From: Undaria pinnatifida
Lineage: Eukaryota > Sar > Phaeophyceae > Laminariales > Alariaceae
Length of the DNA stretch: 64,000 nt
Direction of reading: 5' to 3'
Assembly (NCBI GenBank): GCA_012845835.1
Contig: JABAKD010000020.1
Span: 8,490,415 to 8,554,414 of the forward strand
In this document: one piece after another, positions 55,456 to 64,000 of the stretch
How positions within the stretch are numbered: position 1 is the first letter of the stretch
Layout of the letters: every line of letters begins with the position of its first letter
Position numbers and translations under genes: made by a program
The notes under the pieces: generated by a model
Seen by the model: only the letters and a program-made list of their open reading frames with translations
Database searches by the model: none
Told to the model about the DNA's origin: nothing

Positions 55456-58304
55456 TATTTATACGGTATGAAAATTCAATCCAGTGCCAGATCGCGCAGA
55501 TCATACGGGTCCCACCGTGCAACTAGAGACAGATCACACATATCTTCGCGGAAAAATGTCTAGATCACCAAGTGGGGATAGATCATCGGTGATCTGTTCG
55601 ACGTGTGAAAGGCTTACTGTCTGGAGCGTGCGGTCTGTACCCACCGCTTCGGCGGTCGCGGGAAACGACACCAGGTACCGCTACACACTGCCAGCGAACG
55701 TGCTGCCTAGACCCGCAGACTACGTACAACAGCCCAAGAACGACGAGTCATTGAAACCCGCCTGAGAATGCTGTCAAAATTGTTTCCGGCACAAGCAACC
55801 AAAAACAGACCAAAACATTAATCATGAGCATGACAGCACGCGCTGACATAACTCCTCCAGTCTTTACAGCTTTCTGAAAAAAACACACACACACCGACCT
55901 TGAAAAAAAAACATGAAATCAATCGGACCTGTTGGCAACTATACCCACCCACGCTAAAGACTTTCGACACCAAGAAAGTCACGATAAGCAAGCATTCGCA
56001 GCCATAAAACCCGCCACAGATCACAACCAAGTACAACGGAAAGGAAGCACGTACTGACCGCCAGCAGCCGCCTTTAAAGTCGCTGGGGGGACGCATTGGC
56101 GTGTGGCGGGTTGCTACTCTCGTGCGCAAGATCGGTCGCCCATCCAACCGCACGGTTTTCCAGTGTTATTTCCTCTCTCTTCGCTTGCGAACAACAAACT
56201 CCCCCAATCCGGTCTTGGAAGAGAGAACGAAGCATATCGCCGTGCAAAATTTCCCAACAAGCTAATTCCAGCCTGCCGGAGACCAATCGATTAAAATACT
56301 ACATTCGCGCTATAAAATCAAGCTATACTCACTCCGGCTGTCCGCCACCTCTGTCCGGGCGGCATGCGCTTGACAGATTTCCGCGAAGGTGTCGATCTAC
56401 CTCCGCATATACCCGGACTAGGTCGCAGGTACTTCGTACGTAGTGATACGAGGCCCGCGAGTCAGATGTGAATCTGCGATCGGATGGACCGTCAGCGTCC
56501 ACTTGACCCTACCACAGACGAAGGTGCTGGCAGGATTTTGCTTCTTGGGGGTGAATCCAGACTTGAACTACCGGAGATTACCCCACCCCCACCCCCACCC
56601 CCCGCCCTTGCCTCGAGCAAGCCGACGGCAAATGTTGGGCAACGGGGGTACCTACGCGTTATTTACGCGTTATTATTAACGCGTACTAAGGTACCAGGTA
56701 TGTATTAACGCGTATATGTGGCCGAAGTACTTTTCAGGTCGCATAAAGAGTTGTCCGCTCCTGCGGAGGCCCGCTCAAGAGCGTAGCGTCACCAGTAATG
56801 TACACGGCACCGCTGGAGACCCCTGAGTTTGTGGTATGTCAGCATCTCTTCCCGTTGCTCCGGCCTATTTTCCCACTTTTCAAACACGCTGTACCCCTTC
56901 AGCGTGGAAACCCCGTACACCTGTCGCGCCAGAAGTTGCCGTCAGTGTTCATTTGCGAAAAAAAAAGGTGTTGAGGCCCAGTAAGACGATTTCGGGATGA
57001 ATTACGCCAGGTTAAGACAGGTTGGGCCACAAACTGGCATCAGTATCAATTTGCGAGAAAAAAAAGAAAATACATAGTGTTGGGGGAGATTGGAGCTCAG
57101 CATGAACGGGAAAAAAACAACGTTTTCTGGATGAAAACATAACACACCGTCAACACAACGCATGCTATTATGCTACGGGTGCACAATATTTTCTTCTTGA
57201 GGCTCGCCGAATAAAAAGCTCACCCCAACAACCCCCGCACTGAAAAGCACTAGTACGCTAAATTCGACGGGCAATAGATGACCCAGGCGACGGTAGTGGA
57301 GTTTCCTTTACTTTTGGAGGCTTTTTTTTGCAGCGGGTCGGGGTCACTCGCGCGAGTAACCTCTTTGTTCCGTGCGGCCTCAAGCTCTCTTCATGTTTTA
57401 AACTGACCATATCTATCTGCGATGGAATTTTAATCTACGCCGATCCAAAAAAATCGCCTAGAGAGTTTTTTTGTCCGTGAGGTACCGAGTCACTCGCGCT
57501 ATTAAGAGTGGCTCAAGCCCGGCAGCGAAGACGGGGTTATGATAAGAGCATAATACTACCATACCCTAGCCTTCGTCGAATGTCATGGCGTAAGGTGCGT
57601 GCACCATCAACAAATAACGAACAAAACATAAACTGCCCTTGCTACGATTTTTGAGCACTTCCTCAGCTAAGGGGTTCTGTCAACAAGAAATGGTTCGGCC
57701 AAAAGGTGTCACTGCTACCATCGCACGCGGCATTATCAAAAAACAGGAACGAACGAGGGCACGCGGAAAAAAGCGCTAACGCATGAGCGGGCGGGGAACA
57801 CCGAGCAGCAAGACGCAGGGTTATCGTCAACAGCGAAAGACCAGAATGCGCTAGAGGTCTAGAGCATGCGGAGCAAAGCGAGGATAGCATGAGAGGCAAC
57901 TGGCTTCAGATTATATACTCAGTGGGGTCGGCAGTCTGGCGAAGCAAACTACTTAGCGCAAAAAAGGGCTCAGAGTGGTGCAGTCAAGGAAATTGTTTTG
58001 GTTGCTATTAATAGTGAACCGAAACGCTACTGTAGCACACCAGTTCGGCGTACGTACTGACAACACTTCTATCGGCGAGTCTACACGTCAGTGCGCCAGT
58101 ACCCGTATCTAAAAGCACGTTACCTATCTCTGCTACAGCACCAGATGTGGGCCATCCTAAGTGCCACGTACGTTCAGGCTATCGACTGCCGCTAAAGCTG
58201 GACAACAAACAGGCTACGACTTTGGATTTCGGGTGACATCCCACATTAGGGGGGGGGGGGGAATGGGCGTATGCAGCGCGGCGCACGGAGCAAAACAATC
58301 CTTC
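55456..58304. other. Gene-free stretch
   Basis: No exon recognised. It holds the end of the glycosyltransferase gene's 3' flank, a short repeat containing the palindrome ACTCGCGCGAGT (57346-57357; related block 57310-57385 also at 22735-22815, inverted), and several ACGCGTTA words near 56650-56720. Confidence 0.4.
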
Positions 58305-58904
58305 TCAACCCTTGCGACATACCATGGTGTGCCGCCGAGATTTCGCAAGCTGCTGTAGCGTTCTCTTGCAGCTCAACGCACCGAAGACCCACACGGCGCT
58401 GGAGTGAAAGCCGGCGAGGCTCTTTAGTGTCGACTGCGCCAAGACCAGTCCATCAGCGCACATCATTGACTGCAAATCTTCGCCGAACGTACGGTTCTGC
58501 TTCGAAGGAGTTCGCAAAAGCGTTGGCAGGTTAACGAGGTGGCTCAAAACTACAGCGAAGGTTTTTGAAAGAAAAAAAAAAAGGGCAGCGCATAACGCAG
58601 TAATGCGTTTGTATCGGGACAACGCGTGCACAACATTTGGGGCCTCAGAGGGGGAAAAAAACATCGGCCTTATATTGCGATTGTATGCCACACGAACCAG
58701 CCCACGCTGGTGGCGTAGGCGATGCGTCCCAAGAGTAACGTTTGGACGAGCACGACACACGCGCAGCAGAACAACGGTTGTACTGATGCAGTATATTCAT
58801 GTCATAGAGGGCTATAAAGACCGCGATTTTTTTTCTCGTGTTATAGGTCGCTCTACTTGGGTCCCGATAGGGTACAAAAAGGTCAAGCTGAACCAACAAC
58901 AGAA

Positions 58905-59165
58905 CCTAATTGGCTGACGGGCCGAACACCATCCACAAACGCGACAACACAAGCGGTACATGGAGGCATCCCAATCAATTTGTCTCTTTTTCGGCACAAG
59001 CGCCTGTCAAATCGAAAGCAGACAAAAGAACCTCGCTAACAGACCGAGAGCCAACCACCAAACGCAACAACACAAGCGGTGCATGGAGGCATCCCACTCA
59101 ACTCGTCTTTTTCTTAAGACACAAGTGGTGCATAGAGGTCATCCCAATCAACTCGTCGGTACTGA
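58905..59165 (+). repeat. Degenerate tandem units in a glycosyltransferase intron
   Basis: 'cgcaacaacacaagcggtgc' with 'atggaggcatcccaatcaat' occurs two to three times with spacings of about 120 and 60 bp. It lies in the intron between the last two exons. Confidence 0.65.
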
Positions 59166-59544
59166 ATGGAAGCCTTAGCAAGATCTTTTGGCGACCGCTA
59201 GAAGCTCGCCGTGCGCAAGGGAGAATACACGTGAATGCTGAGACCGACCGCGACCCTCTACCGTCGGACACGCAAGACAACACACCCTCTCACGAGTAAC
59301 TCTCGAAGCTGATTTTCTCGACACCGGGGGAAAGCCAATGCGCCGAGTACTGAGTATGGAAAAAAGTTCGGCGAGATACCCCCAAAGACAAGACCATTTC
59401 CGTTGCATGTGCCCCCTCTTGTTTACGACAACACGGCCGACGAGAAAGGAGACAACATAAGCAAAGCAAAATGATGTTAAGTAGTAAGTCACTTCACGCC
59501 GGGGGTGCAAAAGATTCTAGGAAATTTTCGGCCTCGAACATGAG

Positions 59545-59750
59545 GGGGCTCCATATCTCACCATCACCCGAAACATAACTTGGAAGGCATTCGTCCGAGC
59601 AACCCGACCAACAGCTGTATGCGCTACTAGTCCTAAACCAAAAAACACTCGAAACACAGTTCCACACTTGAGAGCTCAACTGGTCAGAAGGCCAGAAACG
59701 TCTGGCCCAAAAAGTGCATCCCTAACGTTGGGCGACTCATCTTGCGCGGT
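59545..59750 (+). mobile_element. MITE-like repeat, family 2, copy 4
   Basis: 'ccatatctcaccatcacccg' and 'aaggccagaaacgtctggcc' match the family; the end 'cctaacgttgggcgactcat' corresponds to the other copies' GGGATGAC-like end. It lies directly before a MITE of the other family, in a glycosyltransferase intron. Confidence 0.6.
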
Positions 59751-59757
59751 ACATGCG

Positions 59758-60029
59758 GACGCGTGCTACGAACCGATAGAGGTATACCATTTTTTGGCTG
59801 AGATGGTTTTCTGAATGACGGGGCTCCTTAACCCAAAATCGTCGGAAAATACGCCCCCCTTATTTTTTGCATCATTCTTGCTGTCTACCTAGGTCATGGG
59901 ATTTTTCATCCGGTAGTAGCAGGTCTGATTTTTCTCCAAAATCAGTTTTTTCCTGGGAGAGGTCTTAAGCTCCCAAACTGATGCGCCTCAGAAAAAAAAA
60001 AGCGGTGCACCTCTATCGTAACACGCGTG
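59758..60029. mobile_element. MITE with GACGCGTGCTACG ends, copy 4
   Basis: Left end GACGCGTGCTACGAACCGAT and right end 'cacctctatcgtaacacgcg' are imperfect inverted repeats. The interior 'tttctgaatgacggggctcc' and 'cctaggtcatgggattt' matches copy 1 in the same orientation. Confidence 0.8.
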
Positions 60030-60707
60030 TAATACTATACCTGGTACCTTTTCTTGCACTGCCCGCCGAGGGGAAACGTCTACCTGGTGCACTTATTGCC
60101 TGGCATTTCAGAGCGACTTACCGTGTGAATATGGAAGTTGTCGATGAGCTCTCCCTTGTCGCTCTTGGCCTGAAGGGCGGTCACGACGGGGTTGAGGCTC
60201 TCGTCGTCATCTGCATGGGTAACGACGTCTATTCGGTCCCACGGTTGGTTGCGAATCACATACATGTAGAATTGTAGTGGCGGCTGTTCCACGATCCAGA
60301 AGAAACGTTCAGGACAACAGCGAACGGAAAAAAAATAAAAAAAACAGCGACGCAGACGAAAAAAAAAAAGGCAAAGGGTGTCGGTACACGCAGTCCTTAC
60401 ACATATCCATACACATAGTCTTGAACATTGCAGCGCAAATTTGCCACTGACTCCGTTGAGTACGGTTCGCCCGCTGTCGGGTATTACGACAAAACAATTT
60501 TCGTCTAAACACGTGTGCGTTGCGCCGTGCCTGTTCCATTTTGGGAAACCACACGGAGGGGGTGCTACCCCGCATTCGATTCGCCAACGCGCTCACAGCA
60601 GAGACACCTACCTCCCCTAGTGTACAGCGCGCAACAGCACTTGGATAATAGGAGTCAATAAATGTCACACGGCTGTTGCATGGAACAAGACACGTAGAAA
60701 CTTTTTT

Positions 60708-60960
60708 TTATATATTATGAAGATAAAAATACACTCCAGCTGTGAGATCGAAGATTTCGTCGAAACTCATCTTTGCAAGCTGTGTGTGATACTCCGATCG
60801 AGCGTATTATGGGTTGTGTGTCCGCATTAAGGATATAGGTCGGCGATTCCCCTTGGAAATACAGTGTAGCTTATCAGGGTCAACAGGGTGATGTTAATCA
60901 ATATATGCGCGGAAACAATAAAACCCGTTTTTTCTGGGGGGGACAAAATCTGACAGCTAT
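60708..60960 (-). repeat. Micro-ORF repeat, copy F, intact peptide
   Basis: On the minus strand from 60770 the frame reads MSFDEIFDLTAGVYFYLHNI and stops at 60708-60710, inside an AT-rich end. The body matches copies B, C and D. It lies in the intron between glycosyltransferase exons 3 and 4. Confidence 0.8.
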
Positions 60961-61424
60961 ATCCTAAAATTAAAGCAAGCGGCGGCAGTGGACAGTGGGC
61001 CAACAAAACAAGGCACCACATGGAAACTTCGCGAGGGAATGCAGACCACGCGCGGCCGACGTACGACGCAGCTTTGCAGACCTGAGTGACTTCTTTTCAA
61101 TCCGCCAAAAAAAGAGGTAGTGTCTGGTGTATTACTTAAAGTAGTGATGATTTCATAAGACTGCACACGTCGGACAAACAACCAACTTGCCAGAGGGGTG
61201 CTTTAGGAGTGGGTTGGATGATTTCTAGATCTAGCGTAGTACGTGTCCCTTACCATGTGTGTGTAATTCGAGTAATAGCTATAGTTAATAATAGTAAGCA
61301 CGATACCCGTGTCGCATCATCGTGCAAAATGCGTGTTGTATTTCCTATGAAAAGGGTATTCCATAGGCCGACAGGGCGCATCTGCATGTGGCCTAGCTCA
61401 CGCTACCGGGTGGAAGCCGCACGA

Positions 61425-61505
61425 TCTGCACAGCATCTCAAAACGGCAGACACGGGAGCTATTCATAGTGTACATGGTCTAGATCGTGATCTATCTGTTC
61501 GATGT
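61425..61505 (-). repeat. Inverse partner of 55375-55455
   Basis: 'ctcaaaacggcagacac' and 'tctagatcgtgatctatctg' are reverse complements of the 55.4-kb copy. Confidence 0.5.
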
Positions 61506-63359
61506 TTAAAAAAATAAAAAATAAACAGAACTATTTTCGTCACCTCTCACCTGTCCGTAGCCCATCTGACTTAAATGTTGGAGCAAATCCCCGGACCCGT
61601 AGGAATTTGCGGAGTATTGGAATATATCCCCGGACCGGATGTGAATCACCAGGTTGCCCGCGCCCTTATGTCGTCCCTCATTCTCTTCCTGAACACCGAC
61701 TACTCCTGCCGCCGCCTCCGTCCCCGCCTCCTCCAGCCCACCACCCCTGCTCTCATTGCGGTCTCTTCCCACTTCTATAACCTCTTCTTTAGGCGCTGGG
61801 CATATGTCAACGTCTTGCGGGAAATAGTATGCTGCCTCACATCCGAGGAGCCGGGGAACCTTCGCCATGCATTCCGTGAGACCCGGGACATTATACGCGT
61901 GCCCCGGCATAGACACTGAAAAATATATCGAGCGAAAGAGCAAGCATACAAGAGGCCGGACTGATTCCACGATAGCCCCCACCCAAGACAGCGATTTTCT
62001 TTCACGAACGTTTCATGGATCTCAGCACGAGGAAGAATGCCATGAGAAAAAAATATCTCAGATTTTTTCTTGTTTGCAGCAGACTATCGAACGATTACAT
62101 CGGGATGGCAAGGGGCACCGTATTGCGGGAGATAAAGCCGGGCGCTGGTTTCAAACCCGGCGATTTCGTTAAAAAAAAGAGTGAGGGAGGCTACCGTAGA
62201 GCGACTCGACGGGTAGAGGTAGCGGGTTGTAGCGAAACGAGAGGGCGGGATGGCCCACGACATCGGCGCTTGGGAGCATGACATACCACGCCCCGTCATC
62301 CGTTCCGTGAAAGTTCGTCAGACCGGGACTGTAACCCGTTTTGGTACCCAGAGGTAGCGGTCAAATAGGGAGATGTTTTCCATCGTCTGCTGAACGGTGT
62401 GAGCGCGCAGCAGCGCAACTAGAGTAGTTCTATGCTGCGTCCGCGTCGTGTATATAGCACCTTGCATTTCCCCGGCATTGCCTAACCAAACTCAACCCAT
62501 TTTGCCCCCCCCCGCCAGGTCTCTAGAAAATAATAAACAAAAACGCCGAGGAGGAACGGACGATTCGATTAACGCTGCGTTTCCCAACCTGTTTGAAAGG
62601 CGACGCCACTCCCCTTCCCCCCCTTAAAAAACGCATTGGGCGCTTCAGAGGCGAAAAGCGACGACAGAAACGACGATTACGTCATCGGGCACACTTAGCA
62701 ACCCCCGGCGACGCCATTTTTTGGGGGATCCTACATTTAGGACCGCACCTACGTTGCAAAAGGAGATGAACAACAACTCTCGCAGCACGATAGTAGTCGC
62801 ATACATATACCGAGACGCGCAATAACTCTCACAACACGGTAGTACTCGTATACAAATACCGCGTATCGGTCACCCTGGAGGGTGGGGTTTGTAAACCACG
62901 GTTCTCAATGTGTTTGGTCGCTGTACCTTTCGACCCGCCCTCCCCGCCAACAAGGTTTACGTTTCGACCGCACGAAAAAACCAAGAGAAACAAAACAAAA
63001 CGGTGTTATACCAGGTTACCAGGTGCCGCAGTACATGCAGAACGATCAGCAGTTCGGTATAAACAGCAGCCTGCACACAAGCAATGGGATGTGCTAAGTT
63101 CAACGGTTCTCGTATCGTAGAGCTCGTGATGGTCACAAAAGCGCAAACATCCTCGAAAAAACGCTCCCGCGTTGCCATTTCTCTCACGTTCCTCCATCCG
63201 GAAGGCGGTCTTTCCTCCCCAGCTAACGTCCACCGTGCATGTGCTCGAGTCGAAGCCCTTCACGTCTGGGGCGTTGGAGAAGTCGAACCACCGGGGGCCC
63301 GGGGTGCCTTGGTTGAAGATCCCCGGCGCGATCGTGTCGTCCTTAGGAGGAAGCACAAC

Positions 63360-64000
63360 CTCCACACGCGAAAAAAACGACGAAAGCAGAGCGCACCCCA
63401 CGAGAACCCCGATCGAGATATATACGCATTGACGCTTTCACCACTCATTGCAGAACCGATCCTACTCCAAATCCAAGTAGTTTGTGCCGAAGAAACGAAG
63501 GTGCACTTCTTAAGGTGTATAGATGGTTAATAACGCCTTTCGGGACTTTCAGACGGGAAAAGGTGTAAAACAAAAACAAAAAATGTGACGGATTGCGTCA
63601 GCTGGCACACGAAGCAGCGCAGGCTGCTCGGGGTAGAGGAATTTGCAAACAAGAGTTTCGCAACCCATTTTACTACCCCACTAACTGCTCGGAAACACAC
63701 ACCTAACTAAAGCAATCCAAGCAAAACGTCCCCGATCGGCGAGTGCAGAGACCGGGGGATATGCATCCGATCCGAGGGGGGGGGGGGGGGGGAATCCGAA
63801 GTGCAACGGAAGGAGGTGGGAGGTACATATGACACGCCGCGCTGGCACCATGGTGATATACATTTATCCTGTTAATGCTGCTGTGATATACATTTGTCCT
63901 GTCAATGCTGCTGTTGTTGGTTCTCCGTGGAAGGTTAAACAACAAGGCCACCTCGGTTAACAGTTGCTTTTTAGGTCGGTATGCCTAGTTCCCCGAATGG
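63360..64000. other. Right end of window, 5' side of the glycosyltransferase
   Basis: No further exon identified. It contains a poly-G run (63777-63792) and a 31-bp tandem duplication 'gatatacatttgtcctgtca' with 'atgctgctgt' at 63854-63915. Confidence 0.5.

Larger units (their letters stand above)
58305..63359 (-). pseudogene. Fucosyltransferase-like glycosyltransferase (HIRSGD motif), one apparent frameshift
   Basis: Exons on the minus strand: 63359-63188 (phase 1 end), 62418-62195, 61915-61551, 60283-60122 and 58496-58305. Conserved parts are GPRWFDFSNAPDVKGFDSST, ENISLFDRYLWVPKRVTV, LTNFHGTDDGAWYVMLPSAD, GLTECMAKVPRLLGCEAAYY, LVIHIRSGDIF, GYGQ joined to PPLQFYMYVI, WDRIDVVTHADDD and SMMCADGLVLAQSTLKSLAG. 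HxRxGD followed by GQPPLxFY and a late CADxLVLAxST is the layout of GDP-fucose-type fucosyltransferases (NodZ, FUT8 and O-FucT group), which act in the Golgi or ER; the donor is inferred. In exon 2 the reading frame must shift at about 62323-62329 (a CCC run). One missing base restores phase across both neighbouring introns, so this is either a recent lesion or an assembly error. N-terminal exons lie upstream or beyond the window. Confidence 0.7.

Overview
The window looks like nuclear DNA of an intron-rich, repeat-rich eukaryote, most probably a multicellular photosynthetic stramenopile such as a brown alga. The evidence is: five protein genes or gene fragments split into many short exons with GT-AG introns that keep phase across every junction I could check (one gene has a single 1-nt lesion inside an exon), long introns filled with small transposons, a Ty1/copia element, tRNA-derived SINEs, and many minisatellites and homopolymer G/C runs. 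The lineage is inferred from overall character; the eukaryotic call is firm.

Layout. 0-4 kb: gene-free, with two miniature LTR retrotransposons (TRIMs) and a SINE. 4-8.3 kb (minus): TRM1, the tRNA (guanine-26-N2)-dimethyltransferase, five exons. 8.7-14.1 kb (plus): a two-EH-domain endocytic-type protein, eight exons, divergent from TRM1 across about 400 bp. 14.5-22 kb (plus): a TRAF-type zinc-finger protein whose exons are interleaved with inverted repeats and MITEs. 22-24.3 kb: MITE cluster. 24.3-33.8 kb (minus): a YtcJ/LAF3-like amidohydrolase reconstructed from 13 exons, N-terminus unresolved. 34.4-58 kb: almost gene-free repeat desert (GC-rich tandem arrays, a C-rich tract, minisatellites, a truncated copia element, a roughly 175-bp satellite carrying CCAAT boxes, SINEs, and several copies of a repeat that encodes a conserved ~19-residue peptide). 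58.3-63.4 kb (minus): a glycosyltransferase with an HIRSGD motif (fucosyltransferase-like), five exons, one apparent 1-nt frameshift.

The genes are unrelated housekeeping or cell-biology functions and do not form a pathway or cluster. The unusual content is in the repeats. The most striking is a dispersed repeat with a micro-ORF (MSFDEIFDLTAGVYF...). One copy, at 53.1 kb, is strongly diverged at the DNA level but keeps the same peptide pattern (MSxDxxFxxLTAxV), which suggests selection on the peptide. Other notable items are an exon flanked by inverted repeats in its two introns, a foldback element with a tRNA-like B box in an intron, four MITE copies sharing GACGCGTGCTACGATAGAGG-like ends, a CCAAT-box satellite, and a perfect 14-bp-stem hairpin.

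All exon borders were derived by eye from splice motifs, reading phase and family motifs. No database search was possible.
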